Assembly (NCBI RefSeq): GCF_032854445.1
Contig: NC_088296.1
Coordinates: forward strand, 16,049,485-16,113,484
Origin: Liolophura sinensis
Taxonomy: Eukaryota > Mollusca > Polyplacophora > Chitonida > Chitonidae
Direction of reading: 5' to 3'
DNA length: 64,000 bases
Shown: positions 1 to 10,908 of the stretch, one piece after another
Layout: each line of letters opens with the position of its first letter
Position numbering within the stretch: the stretch's first letter is position 1
Program-made: the position numbers and the translations under genes
Notes under the pieces: model-generated
What the model was told of the DNA's origin: nothing
The model's input: the letters and a program-made list of their open reading frames with translations, nothing else
The model's database searches: none

Positions 1-60
1 CATTTAGTTTAGTTCACTTTGGTGACATTGGGAGTCACTAACTTTTACTTTCACTTTCAG

Positions 61-253
61 TTCCGATCCCTAAAGGCCCTGGAGGTACAGACGTGGGCGG
101 GACCCCAGGCACCTCTGACCTCTCACCCATCAGTCAGATGTCGCCAATCAGCATGACCCCACTAAGCTCAGGGGTCAACAGCCCCATTGTGGGTCATGTG
201 ACCAAGGAGGGGATGCAGGCAGCATTGAAGATTCACAGTCGAAGGTTTAGAGA
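61..253 (+). CDS. SECISBP2L: SECISBP2-like exon upstream of the L7Ae domain
   Basis: The acceptor CTTTCAG ends at 60 and the donor GTAAGT starts at 254. The exon encodes a Ser/Pro/Gly-rich linker (SPISQMSPISMTPLSSGVNS), then KEGMQAALKIHSRRFRE, the helix that leads into the SECIS-binding region. It ends in phase 2, so Glu of FRE|YC is completed by the next exon. At least one more upstream exon is outside the window. Confidence 0.88.
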
Positions 254-3200
254 GTAAGTATTGCCAGGATCTCTGGGTATCAGCTAAATATTTGTCACTA
301 AGGTTTCGGTTCACTTGTTTCTTTTTCTGATGGGCATAAAATTGGAAGTGCGTCCTTCAGTGTCGACACTGTTCCATCACGAAAGAGGTTATGTGTTCTA
401 ACTTCCTGTGAATTAGCTACGACATCGTAGCGCGGCAGAATGATCCAGAACCCTCACGAAAATGTTCAGCTCATACTGGCTTCCTCTCTGTTAGTATGCA
501 GGAAGGTCTGTCAGCAACAAGCAGATGGCCATGCATGGGTTGGAGCTTCATTTCCTCCCACCATGAAACAGGCTGTTGTCGTATAATAAAGTGAAATATT
601 CTTGAATTTAGCCTAAAGCCTCCATGAAATAAATACATAGATGAATCAGGTAATGCTTCTATCCGTCTGTGAAGGAATTGCCATTATGTAGGTTACATTG
701 TCTTGATTATGTGTAATTTATAAAACATGACTAAAATGAAAACAAGTATAACCAGACCCCTAGCTAGGATTTAGTGAAGGCATGGGGGAAGAACGTCCCA
801 GCGAAATGAGCCAGGGGTCTGGGGGGCCCGTCCACTGGAAAACTTGAAAGCATTGCACGAAATGCTTTCATCACGTCAAAAGGGTAGTTTTACATCTAAC
901 ATCAGGATAAATTAAGTGGCCTAAAATGTTGTATTTTAGTAAGCTTTGTAATCCTCATAGTCAAACGGGATCCTTAATCGCAAGGCTTCCTGCTGTATCT
1001 GATTTGATAGATATGACATCTGACCATAATCGCTCCCGCGGGCCGTGGTGTAGTGGTAAGAATGGTGGATTTCCATGCCGGCGACCAGGGTTCGACCGGG
1101 GTCACCACAGTATAGAATTTCCTCATTCCTCTGCAGAGAGTTTAGTGGTTAATTTCATGGGGTTTGGTGGTGACACGGACAACAACACTTGTAGAACTGT
1201 GCAAACGGGGCTGCTGTAAGACAAGTGAGGAAGTTGTCAGTGACTTGCCAATGATCGGTGGTTTACCCCAGTTTCTTCCAGGTGGTTACATCCACCTGAC
1301 AATACTGACCCACCATCATATGAGTGAAATACTCACGAGTATGGCATAAAACAACAATCAGTCAGTCAGTCAGTCAAATATCTTACAGGATAAATAAAAT
1401 GTTAATTAAAACTGATTCTTGAAGCTCACCATTTCAGTAGTTGCTGTGACAACAAAATCTTACATATATTATCATTCCAGCCTTCCAGGATTTATTTTCA
1501 CTAACTTCTGTGTTCAACTTTCTTCAGTTGAACGAAAACAGGATCAATTACTTTTTAAAGTAAATCGGGGTCACCATCCCTCTAAAGCAGCAAAAATTCC
1601 CTAACAGAAAGCAAACAGTTTATCAGGGGTCATGCGTTTTGACTGTACGGAAAAAAATTTCCTACATCAAAAGCGTGTAAGGTTTAATGGTAATCTGGGA
1701 CTCAGTAGTAAGCTGCACTAAAAGTCAGCGCACTGGCATATTTGACAAACTTTCACCTGAAAACACCTGTTTTCGGAGAGAATTAAAAGGCTAAAATATT
1801 GCCTTGGTGGTTAAACTGAAATTTTAAATTGGAAAATCATCCTGTCTTCAAAACACTGTTCTAGGATGGACTGACACTTCCTAGATAGCTGAGCTGAACT
1901 CGGCATGTTTCTGTGTCAAATCAGTGCATCGCCATTCTAGGCGCAACATGCGTAATTTGCGATTTAGTAAGGAATGGCTTGGAAAGGTCACAAAATATGA
2001 GCGTTTGCGTAGACCTTTGCGCAACAGCCGATTTCCAGAACTTCAGAAACCATACCTTAGGCACTCAAGATGTCTTAACTAACGGATTTCGATTTGGAAG
2101 TAACTACCGGGAATTTGAGGAGAAAAATAACTACACGTACATATGACGTCGTTTGCCGATGGAATTATGGTGCATAGTGTTGTTTTATTCGACAAAAAAA
2201 TTAAAAATACAGAAAAAAATAATTTACAAAGGACATTTTTAGGCACGGCGCTAGGCACTGCGGTTTTCACAGGGATGGCGGACGTTCAGAGAGGCATGTG
2301 GTGCGCCACTCCATAAAACGCTAGCTAGGGCTCTGTATAACTGGGTCCAAATCTCGCTCTTGCCAGACCTGATGTCCACTGTCTGTTTTATGACATGTCA
2401 CCAAACAACATCTGAGTAATGCATGGCCCTGGCACATCCATTGACCTCTCTTTGGTTGGAAACAAGAAGCGTTGGCACCAGTCTGAATTGTCATTTCAAT
2501 ACATATCTGAAAGTGCCAACTTTAAAAGTACGAAAGCAAGGATTTGATTGGACTAGAGCAGTGAATGAGCTAGGACAAAGTGTTTCTTCAGCTGTAGCTA
2601 TCTGCATCAGTTTTTTCTTGGTTCCAAGGAAACAAACTAGTTGATGTTTAAGCATTAGCCTTTTGTAGTTTTGACAAGGCTGTTATTGATTGGCTAGAAC
2701 TCCCAGTGTTCAGAGTAAAGCAATTGGTTTGGGTTAGATACATTTGGGCTTCTTCATAACAAGAAAACAGACCACATATTGTCTTGACTGGAGAATTGTA
2801 TACAAAGGGTTTTATTTTAGAAAATAAATGATTGTGACTTTTTTACAGGTCGCATGAATATATTTCTGCACTGTACTGCAGTGAAATAGTAGCTCAAGTT
2901 TTGTTTAAACGCAAACGTGCCGAATGATTTTATTGTGTTGAATGTTTTGTACAGGTACTGTCACCAAGTGCTTGACAAAGAGATTGACGCCTGCTGTACA
3001 ACTTTGCTACAGGATCTGGTTAGATTCCAGGACAGGGTCTACCACAAGGACCCCACAAAGGTCAGTAGTGAGACTCAGTGCCATTGCCTGGTTAGATTCC
3101 AGAACAGTGTCTGCCATGAGGACCCCACAAAGGTCAGTAGTGAGACTTAGTGTCAAGGCCTGGTGAGATTCCAGGACAGGGTCTACCACAAAGGTCAGTA

Positions 3201-6200
3201 GTGAGACTCAGTGTCAGGGCCTGGTTAGATTCCAGGACAGGGTCTACCACAAGGACCCCACAAAGGTCAGTACTGAGACTTAGTGTCAGGGTCTGGTTAG
3301 ATTCTGGGACAGGGTCTGCCACGAGGACTTCACAAAGGCCATTAGTGACACATTGTTTTAGAAACAAGGGGTCCTTACTAGCTTAAGGGAGCGTGCTACA
3401 TTTTAAACTTGAAGTGCTCAGATTTCAAACATTGTTGAAGTGATAAAATTTGTTGCGAGAACAAGTAATATGGAATAAAAAAAATGAGGGTCACTGAAAT
3501 ACTTGTTTGTCTTAGGAACATTGTTTGCCTACATATTTGTCCCTTTTGATCTTATACGCAGTTTTATTATACACCTTGGGACGGGCCGCATGTATTTCAT
3601 ATAGCACGTCTCCGTTAGCAATGTTCTGTTAGCAATGTTCTGTTAGGAGTGTTCTGTTAGCAGTGTTCTGTTAGCAATGTTCTGTTAGCAATGTTCTGTA
3701 GCAGTGTTAGAAGCGTAATTCAGTGGCATCTTGCACCTTTCATAAAAGTATTACTTCGAGTGTGAGTATCTTGAAGACAGAAGGTGAACAAGGGAGGTCA
3801 TTTACACGGGGTACCTGGTTTCCTCCTTCCATCAACACTGATGCAAACCGAAGCATCAGAAAAAGGATCGCTCAGAATTACCTCCCTTGAGGTCACTTTC
3901 CGTTTACATGGGTATATAAGGGGAACCTCTGAAGATGGCTCATGTTGAGTTTTGAAGTTTTGAAGTTTAAGAGGCATGAGGAAGTTAAACATCTATTTTT
4001 ATGACTGAGATATTTAAAATGTCTCAACATACCTGCTCCTCTCAGTCACTGACTTCATGTGATTCTACATTGTAGAAAATAGCTCTTACTGTGTTGACAT
4101 AACTCACATGCTGCATACCCCAGTGGGCAAAGACCCACTTATGGTAGACCCACTTATGCCAGGTCATGCAGAAACTAATCTTGTCATATGCCATAGCTTC
4201 TGCTATGGGACAAGGGAGGTTATTCAAGGGAGGTAATTCAAGGTAGGCCTATAATAAATGTGTGAGCAAAATCCTTTTCTAGTCTATTTCTTGTCAATAA
4301 ACTATGATACATGAAAATATACATTGTTTATGTTGTCTTCCACAGGCTAAGGCTAAAAGACGAATAGTACTGGGTCTAAGGGAGGTAACCAAGCACTTGC
4401 GACTTCATAAAATCAAATGTGTGATTATTTCCCCTAACCTGGAGAAAATACAATCAAAAGGTGAGAAATGAATGACTGCCACTTGTAGGTGACAGCATTG
4501 TGCCAAGATGTTCAGGATCCTGAAAGGACTGCTAACTCGTCAGGTCGCGTGGAACAGGACTGATTTTCAGAGATATTTCCCAATGGTCTGTTCCATAAGG
4601 TTGTTGTGGACATGGAAATATTTGACACATTCGGGCAAAAATGTGATGCACTGCTTCTTAATACTCAACCTAGTTTTTCAGCTGTTCACTATTTTCATTC
4701 TTAACTTTTCTGAACTCCATTCCGTGAGCTTTTCAGTTGTTACGTCTAAGGTCAGTTTTTTTGTTTGTTTTTTTTTTTCTTCAGATTTTCTGGTTGAACT
4801 GCAACCAGTTTAAACTGAATTAATCTTGGCTAATTACTTCCACATTTTACAGTGTTATTTGTTGCCATGACAACTTGCAGCTAAAGCCTTAATTTTCAAG
4901 CAACCTTTTCCCCCCCGCGAATCCTGCTTTTCTCCCCCCACATAACGCAGACTGCTGTCACATGAATGAAATATTGCCCACAGATATCCTGTGAAAGATT
5001 TATGTGACAAAGACATGTCACATCTACAGAACAGCACAGTGTCCTAAGAGTGTTTTAGTGGGAGTGGGAAACACATCAGGTACAAATAGTGTAAATCATA
5101 TGTACTCTATGTATTCCCTGATGATGATTTGCAGTTTGGTATAAATCACTACTGACACTGTGTGTTTTACTTCTGTTACACTGTTTGCTGTTGTCGTTGT
5201 CTTTCCTCAGGAGGCTTAGACGAGGCACTCAACAAGATCATTGAACTTTGTAATGAGCAGAATGTACCCTTTGTCTTTGCCCTTGGACGTCGGGCGCTCG
5301 GGCGAGCCTGTGCAAAACTGGTGCCGGTCAGTGTGGCAGGAATTTTCAACTATGAAGGGTCAGAGGTCAGTTTTTGAAGTATTAATAATAATATGAAAAT
5401 AATTAACAGTATTTATGTGTTGTAGTGTAATTACAGGTCTGTCAGCAACCTGCGGATGGCTGTTGGTTTCCCCCGGGCTCTGCCCGGTTTCCTCCCACCC
5501 TAATGCTGGCCGCCATCGTATAAGTGAAATATTCTTGAGTACGGCATAAAACACCAGTCAAATAAATAAATAAATAAAAATAAATTATTGGTTTGGATGT
5601 GTTTGACTTGTTTTTCTTGTGTAATGGTACTTAGGAGACTTGATAAATATTCTTGAACAAGGGATGAAACTCAAACAGCATTTAAAAAAAATTCTTTCCA
5701 GTCCTTTGATATAAATGACTTTGTTGTTATAGGCAAACTACAAACAATAGAACTGACAACTTCGCATGATTTATGCTTATCAAAACGTTAGCAATCATTA
5801 AATGCCATCTTTGTGGGTTAAAGGCCAGCTTTTTAACATGTGATCAATTTGTCAATTTGCCAGCTGTAGACTTTGCATACATGTAATTTAACCACTTAAA
5901 TACTTTTGAGATTAGTCAATTAAGCAGTCATCAAACGAATCATTTTTTGTGGTTACAGACCAACTTTCAACAACCTGACAGCTGATGAAACTAACTTAAT
6001 TATGAATACTACATGCTGATGAAAGAAGTATATTATACTGTCATCAAACCAGTCGTTCATCCACGAATCATAATCCACCATAATGCTCGTGGCTTTTTGT
6101 AGAAGTGAAATATTCTCCAGTACGGCCTAAAACACAAATCGAATAAATCAGTCAATCAAATCAGTGATGTTTGTTGTCACAGGCCAACTTTCAACAACTG

Positions 6201-7349
6201 ATGAAACCAATTCATGTGGACTCCTGAGGTTTAGTACTAAATTGTAATGATCAGAAGATCAAATTCGTCAAAAGAATAATATTTGCTGTTGTAGGCTAAC
6301 TTCCAGCAGTTGATGGACTTGACTGCTGTAGGCAGGCAGGCTTACAAAGACATGGTATCTGTGTTGGAAAGAGAAGTCATCGAACATCCTGTAAAAGTTA
6401 CCTCTCTATATCTACGCGCATATGGGACACTCTAGAACTCCGTCGGCCTGCAGTGCCATCTCGTTCACGAGCAGCGTCCTCTCGGAGCCTATTTCTGAGA
6501 ACTATCCACAGTCCGAGCCAGAAGTGGACAGCAAAGGCAATGAAATAATTAAAGATGATGATGTGGGCGATGAAAATAGTGGAAGTTTGGGTAACAGTAA
6601 AGGGGAGATAATTGGTGATAGAAAGTTGGATTCAAAGGAGGGTAGTGGTGGGCATGGCAGGACTTCATCGCACCATGTGGACGATATTGATGATGGCAAC
6701 GAGGCAGATACAGAGGATGTGGATTGCGGTGATAAACTTGGTAATGATGCGAATGACAAGCTGGTGGCGGATGACGCCGATGATTATGACGAGGAGGAGG
6801 AAGATTTTGAAGACGACTTTTGATGAAGATGATAATGAAGAGGAGGCTGCGGATGCAAGGGAGGCAACCAGTACGGACGACGAGGTACAGGATGATGTAG
6901 AGGAACTTCCTCATATCGACTCGTCCATGCCAGCACACATGATCTCAGTGCCGAAATTCTCTCCCAGCATTCAGCGCGCACAGGTGACACTGTAGAGGGC
7001 GCTTCAACACACCTCCTCAAAAACGGTAGGTGACGGAAGCTCTACCCTGGCGACCGAATGCCTGAGGCAGGACCAGCATGGCAATCTAGGACCAGAGATG
7101 GTTAAAACCTCCGCTTCAGGCGGCACGGAAGGCGTTAGCGGACAAGGCGGTGGGTCACAGGTGAAAATTGTGGACAGGGAGCGGATTAAAACTTGGGTGG
7201 AGCAATCACAGTCATGCATGAAATTCCACTTGGCGGATGTTGGAAGCACGTCCGAGTCGCAGCCTGATGCAGAGGAGAACTCCAGCACTGACGATTTGCT
7301 GGATGTGGACGCCAAAGTAAACACCCACACAGTCGATACTTATCTCTGA
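61..7349 (+). CDS. SECISBP2L: SECIS-binding protein 2-like gene (3' half, five exons, 5' end outside window)
   Basis: Exons 61-253, 2955-3060, 4346-4460, 5211-5365 and 6295-7349. The joined product carries the RNA-binding L7Ae/L30e domain of SECISBP2 proteins, which bind the SECIS element in selenoprotein mRNAs and help recode UGA as selenocysteine on the ribosome. Diagnostic stretches are FREYCHQVLDKEIDACC across exons 1/2, KRRIVLGLREVTKHLRLHKI in exon 3, PFVFALGRRALGRACAKLVP in exon 4, and GHSRTPSACSAIS followed by an acidic tail in exon 5. Exon phases agree at every junction (2, 0, 1, 0). The order and sequence match the vertebrate SECISBP2/SECISBP2L C-terminal half; invertebrates generally have a single gene, so the choice between the two names is nominal. 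The last exon is broken by apparent frameshifts (see that entry). Confidence 0.93.
413..640 (+). mobile_element. SINE-A copy (decayed) in intron
   Basis: This has the order of the commonest SINE of the window: a tRNA-like head (partly lost), CAGCTCATACTGGCTTCC, GTCTGTCAGCAAC, then the tail AGTGAAATATTCTTGA and an A/T-rich end. SINE-A is my label for this family. Confidence 0.7.
641..1037. other. Intron sequence, nothing recognised
   Basis: This is A/T-rich intron between two SINE copies, without coding signal. Confidence 0.5.
1038..1380 (+). mobile_element. SINE-D: tRNA-headed SINE sharing the SINE-A tail
   Basis: The head GGGCCGTGGTGTAGTGG looks like a tRNA A box and GGGTTCGACC like a B box. 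The body is unlike SINE-A. The 3' end (GAGTGAAATACTCACGAGTATGG, then CATAAAACA and a (CAGT)n run) is a relative of the SINE-A tail, suggesting a shared LINE partner. Confidence 0.6.
1381..2954. other. Intron sequence, nothing recognised
   Basis: No coding similarity, tandem repeat or SINE was recognised here. Short ORFs in this stretch look like chance. Confidence 0.5.
2955..3060 (+). CDS. SECISBP2L: SECISBP2-like exon
   Basis: The acceptor TGTACAG ends at 2954 and the donor GTCAGT starts at 3061. One base completes the Glu from the previous exon, then 35 codons read YCHQVLDKEIDACC and LVRFQDRVYHKDPTK. It ends in phase 0. The last 45 bases plus the donor are the first unit of a five-copy tandem repeat. 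Confidence 0.9.
3016..3352 (+). repeat. 72-bp minisatellite built from the exon end and its splice donor
   Basis: Five units start at about 3016, 3088, 3160, 3221 and 3293. Spacing is 72 bp, except one unit with an 11-bp deletion. Each contains a version of CTGGTTAGATTCCAG...CCCCACAAAGGTCAGT, the last 15 codons of the exon and its 5' splice site. Confidence 0.92.
3614..3712 (+). repeat. 14-bp tandem repeat
   Basis: About seven imperfect units of GTTAGCAATGTTCT lie within the intron. Confidence 0.85.
4346..4460 (+). CDS. SECISBP2L: SECISBP2-like exon, start of L7Ae domain
   Basis: The acceptor TTCCACAG ends at 4345 and the donor GTGAGA starts at 4461. The product reads AKAKRRIVLGLREVTKHLRL, then CVIISPNLEKIQSK. 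It starts in phase 0 and ends in phase 1. Confidence 0.93.
5211..5365 (+). CDS. SECISBP2L: SECISBP2-like exon, L7Ae domain core
   Basis: The acceptor TTTCCTCAG ends at 5210 and the donor GTCAGT starts at 5366. The product includes GGLDEALNKIIELCNEQN and PFVFALGRRALGRACAKLVP, the most conserved RNA-binding segment of the family. Length is 155 bases, from phase 1 to phase 0. Confidence 0.94.
5431..5578 (+). mobile_element. SINE-A 3' half
   Basis: It runs from GGTCTGTCAGCAACCTGCGG through CCCGGTTTCCTCCCACC and AGTGAAATATTCTTGAGTAC to (AAAT)n. It is truncated at the 5' end. Confidence 0.85.
5728..6294 (+). repeat. Decayed copies of the last exon's acceptor region
   Basis: Near 5732, 5955, 6182 and finally 6290 the sequence reads like TTGTxACAGGCCAACTTTCAACAAC followed by CTGATGAAAC. 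This mimics the true acceptor and first codons of the next exon (TGTTGTAGGCTAACTTCCAG). Units are irregular, about 115-225 bp apart. Confidence 0.55.
6070..6160 (+). mobile_element. SINE-A tail fragment
   Basis: CCACCATAATGCT is followed by AGTGAAATATTC and CAGTACGGCCTAAAACAC. Confidence 0.6.
6295..7349 (+). CDS. SECISBP2L: SECISBP2-like terminal exon, with apparent frameshifts
   Basis: The acceptor GCTGTTGTAG ends at 6294. The exon opens ANFQQLMDLTAVGRQAYKDM, the end of the L7Ae fold. The conserved GHSRTPSACSAIS block then follows in another frame after a GGG run near 6424-6426. The acidic tail (DYDEEEEDFEDDF) jumps frame at a run of four T near 6820, continuing DEDDNEEEAAD. Another stop (TAG at about 6993) precedes a conserved C-terminal piece, RIKTWVEQSQSCMKF (7177-7221), which resembles the end of vertebrate SECISBP2L. 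The final stop is at 7347-7349. Two of the breaks lie in homopolymers, so base-calling error is more likely than gene death. Confidence 0.85.
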
Positions 7350-7390
7350 TGTTAGTAGTCCGTTCACGTTGGAACTATATTGTGCAAGTA

Positions 7391-7396
7391 AATAAA
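7391..7396 (+). terminator. Poly(A) signal of the SECISBP2-like gene
   Basis: AATAAA lies 42 bases after the stop. It may be one of several, as the 3' UTR could extend further. Confidence 0.5.
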
Positions 7397-9087
7397 CACT
7401 GCAATATGGTATCTCATATTTGAAGTCATAAATGTGGATGTGAAGTTAAGTCATGAGAACTTATGTAAGGATTGTGCGGTTCAGAATGAAAAAAGTGTTA
7501 ATACAATGAAGTCACTGTCAGGATAGTTTCTGTCAGCACACAACAGTATGGACATTTTTGTGCGTTCTTTGTACCGTAATTAGAAATCAAAAAAACACAG
7601 GTACTGTTCCTACAGCCTTTGTGTGCAGGCTTCAGTTGTGATCTTTATTCTTTTCATACTCTTTACAGAGCGTGCTCCTCTTCACATGCTAAATTACCTT
7701 ACGACCCGTGCCAAACGTGTAGCCTTCAGGTTCAGTGATCTGTATGTCCTTGCGGCAGACCTACAATGGATGTGTCATAAATATAAAAGATTTAAAGAGA
7801 CTGTTCATTGTTAATACCATTATATAAGGAAGGTTAAGTGACAAGCATCGAGATTTTTGAAGTCTCAATTGCTTTTCTTGATTAAAAACATGGCAGTTTG
7901 TTAAATATCGCTGTTTTAACTTTCGGAGAATAATATGGAAACATACATGACGAAAGTTTTCTGTCATTTCCACTTTCACTTGGTGTGACGTCACACAGGA
8001 ACTCGTCTCCAACATATATCCAAAATGACTTTGCTTTCAAGTGCTCTTGAAGTCATTCTAGTATTATTGCCTTACTTGACATCACATCAGGGTATGCACT
8101 GTGAGGAGTATGGGTTGTCCTTATTAAAAAGCTTATATTCAAACAAAAATGCATGTAGTGTTAGGACAGATGGATGTATATATGTGGAGTTACCTTTATA
8201 ATATACATGTATACCTTAAACCAATAACTGTAATTCATGTGGAAATAACCAGCAAGGTGTAATATATTGTGGAAAATCCACCTTACAATGTACAACTTGT
8301 AGGATTAAATGTGTTAATGCATGTGTAAATGTACAACAGGTGTAATGTGGTGGTAGTTGTGAAATTGTGCTAAATATGGTATAAGGTGAAGTTGTTGTTT
8401 ATTTTGTTAATTGGTGAAATTTACTAGGGGTGATTATATACTGCATAATGTCAGTAGAGGATGTGAAAAATCTTAGCTAAAGACAAGAAGTGCACACTTT
8501 TTCTTTTAAGGGTACTGTAAGGCCAGTTGTTTTGGGTTACTATAAAATTCCACCATGTAGGAGTTGTGTTGTGTTGTTGCAATTAATGCTACAACCTGTT
8601 CTTTTTTTTTTAAATTTTTTCTTGTGCCATAATTATGTTTCATCAGCACTCATAAACTGTTTGCCTTTGATACTTATATGTATATACATGCAAGTCATGA
8701 AAAAAGTTTTTATGTTTTTGATGGAGCCGTGAACCACAGCAATATTATGTTTCAGATACATCTCTCCTGATTTGTGAACATAATTCATGTGAAAATCAAG
8801 AGTTTGCAATATTCATTCTGTTTTCATTTATAGTTTATGGCAATACACTGTTTTGGCAAGGCCTTTTGTCATACCACAGTACCTACAGATTATTGTGCAT
8901 GATTGCAGCAAGCATTTTGTCACGAGTTCCATTTATCTGTGTGATTGTTGTTTAATGCAGAATTTTAGGAATTTTTTGCTTTTGCGGTTGGAGGAAAGCG
9001 GGATAAAGCACCGACATTTGTCATGTTGATAACAAACTTTCCCACATATGACATACGCTTACAGATATATGCGCAGTGAGAGTGGAG
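7397..9087. other. Intergenic or 3' UTR sequence, nothing recognised
   Basis: This stretch is T/A-rich and without convincing coding frames. Part of it could be a long 3' UTR of the SECISBP2-like gene. Confidence 0.45.
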
Positions 9088-9470
9088 TGAGTGAGTGAGT
9101 GCTTGGAGTTTAACGTCATACTTAGCAATTTTTCAGTCATATGACAACGTAGGAATCCTTAGATTCCATGTACGTGTAATGTGCCTCCTTGTTGCAGGAC
9201 GAATTTCCACTGCTCTTTTATCTAGTGCTACTTCACAGAGACGCCTTACCGAAGGCAAGTAACTCGCCCCGCCCGAGCCATTTTACTGATACAGGTCAGC
9301 CGGTCGTTGCACTATCCTCTTCTTGCTGAACGCCAAGCGTAACTTCCTCTTTTATCGTCTTAGGTGTGACTCGACCCAGGATTGACCCTGGACCTACCGC
9401 TCCCGAACCGCACGCTCTACCTACTCGATGCGGGTGGAAAGCAAGTGCCAGTCTTCGGCGAACGTTAGAC
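9088..9470 (-). mobile_element. SINE-B, near full length
   Basis: Read on the minus strand, a tRNA-like head (A/B-box region with GGTCGAGTCACACC-type sequence, here at 9355-9450) leads into a body, then the tail CTCACTCACTC at 9088-9105. The diagnostic tail on plus reads GTGAGTGAGTGCTTGGAG followed by TTTAACGTCATAC. It is the same family as the copies at 25.9, 36.5 and 45.2 kb. Confidence 0.85.
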
Positions 9471-9514
9471 TGTAACCGGCCACACGAGCGTTGCAAACGG
9501 CTTATGATATTGTC

Positions 9515-9704
9515 ACACTCAAAAAGTGAATCAATTAATTTTAACAGAAAGTCTGTTGTCTGAGTGATGCTAGAATATATTCTGCGGTTACAACAGAATA
9601 TGTGAGTTATTTAACAGAATAATTTGTTGCAATAGCACAAGGCATCCCAGCATCACTCTGATAACAGACTTTATGTTAAAAAGTAACTGATGAATTTCTT
9701 GAGG
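9515..9704. mobile_element. MITE-1 (palindromic, TTCTGTTA-rich)
   Basis: The ends are inverted: ACTCAAAAAGTGAATC at the left and GATGAATTTCTTGAG at the right. The inner arms carry AACAGAAAGTCTGTTGTCTGAG versus its complement. It is one of six family members here. Confidence 0.75.
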
Positions 9705-10021
9705 GCGCTGTGGCATCAGACGCAGTGAGAGCTAGGAATCCACAAATTTCGTCTCTTTCCTTCTAGTTCATACATCGTGTGCCCTTGTATCAACCATCCA
9801 CTTTTGTATTCATTATTCAAAATTAACGATCATTAGGTCTACCATCATGCCCCGCTTTCGGGAACGCAGTATATTCAGAATATATATTAAAGAATAAACC
9901 TCTTCATACATGTAAATGCAACGTTTTGACGGCGGTGATCAGGGCGCTGCAATTTGTAGAAAATCTGGAGAAAACGTACCGCCATAACATGACCAATGAT
10001 AGCACAGATAGTAGATTTTGA
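9705..10021. other. Intergenic, nothing recognised
   Basis: No repeat or coding signal was seen. Confidence 0.45.
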
Positions 10022-10131
10022 TTTATTTATTTGACTGATGTGTTAGGCCATAATCCAAAATATTACACGGCGGCCACCATTATGGTGTCAGGAACTTGGA
10101 CAGAGCCCGGGGGAAAACAACAACAATGTAA
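10022..10131 (-). mobile_element. SINE-A 3' fragment
   Basis: ATTTATTTATTTGACTGATG opens it. GGCGGCCACCATTATGG and CAGAGCCCGGGGGAAA follow, in the minus orientation. Confidence 0.8.
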
Positions 10132-10384
10132 ATTTTGAAGAAATATTTTTATAATATTTTGCGATATTTATTACACAAGCGGTTGTTACAGCGGCTTGGC
10201 GATTGAATGACCCCTAACCAATTATCCACAACCCGTTGTTCTTCTGGGTTGTATGTTGGGACGTAATTCTCATATTTCCTTGTGTACCTATTTTCCACAA
10301 GTGTGTCAGGTGTTGAGCACGACTCGTGAAGCCTGAAAGAAATGTGAAATATGATGCATGGTTGAAGCCTCAATACAAAGAAGT

Positions 10385-10655
10385 TTTTATTTATTTATTT
10401 GATTGGTGTTTTACGCCGTACTCAAGAACATTTCACTTATACGACTGCGGCCAGCATTAAGGAGGGTGGAAACCGGGCAGAGCCCGGCAGAAACCCACGA
10501 CCATCCGCAGTTTGCTTACAGACCTTCCCACATACGGCCGGAGAGGAAGCCAGCATGGGCTGGACTTGAACTCACAGCGACCGCATTGGTGAGAGACTAC
10601 TGGGTCATTACGCTATGCTAGCGCGCTAACCAACTGAGCCACAGCTGGCTCTGTT
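10385..10655 (-). mobile_element. SINE-A, full length
   Basis: On plus it reads tail to head: TTTATTTGATTGGTG, TTTTACGCCGTACTCAAG, GGCCAGCATTAAGGAGGG, CAGAGCCCGG, CATACGGCCGGAGAGGAAGC, ending in the antisense tRNA-like head CTAACCAACTGAGCCACAGC. It is a good reference copy of the family. Confidence 0.93.
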
Positions 10656-10777
10656 GGTTATAGTAGACATGATCGGTAGTGTGCATGACAGGACATGACG
10701 TGGTTTTATTGTGGGCCTACGTGCTGTATAAGGTTATGGCGTGCCTCTTATGGACCTTCTTCTTCTTCTTCTTTCAG

Positions 10778-10799
10778 TCATTGTCTATGAATGGCGAAG
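10778..10799 (+). other. Candidate 22-nt microexon
   Basis: A strong acceptor (CTTCTTCTTCTTCTTTCAG, ending 10777) and a strong donor (GTAAGA from 10800) bracket 22 bases that include an ATG. There is no linked exon I can name; it could be chance or the start of a transcript through the GC-rich island. Confidence 0.25.
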
Positions 10800-10857
10800 G
10801 TAAGAATACCTAGACCTATACCTTAGAGCTAGAGCACTGAGGAAGGGCACGTGGGGC

Positions 10858-10908
10858 AACGACTTGTAGACGTTGTACACATTGTAGACGTTGTACACGT
10901 TGTAGAAC
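10858..10908 (+). repeat. Short tandem repeat
   Basis: About three units of TTGTAGACGTTGTACAC. The unit is partly self-complementary. Confidence 0.7.

Noticed and set aside
6502-7330. Antisense and shifted ORFs over the SECISBP2-like last exon (Ser/Pro- or His-rich)
   Set aside because: They mirror the acidic GAT/GAG-rich coding strand. The plus-strand reading has family-conserved blocks.
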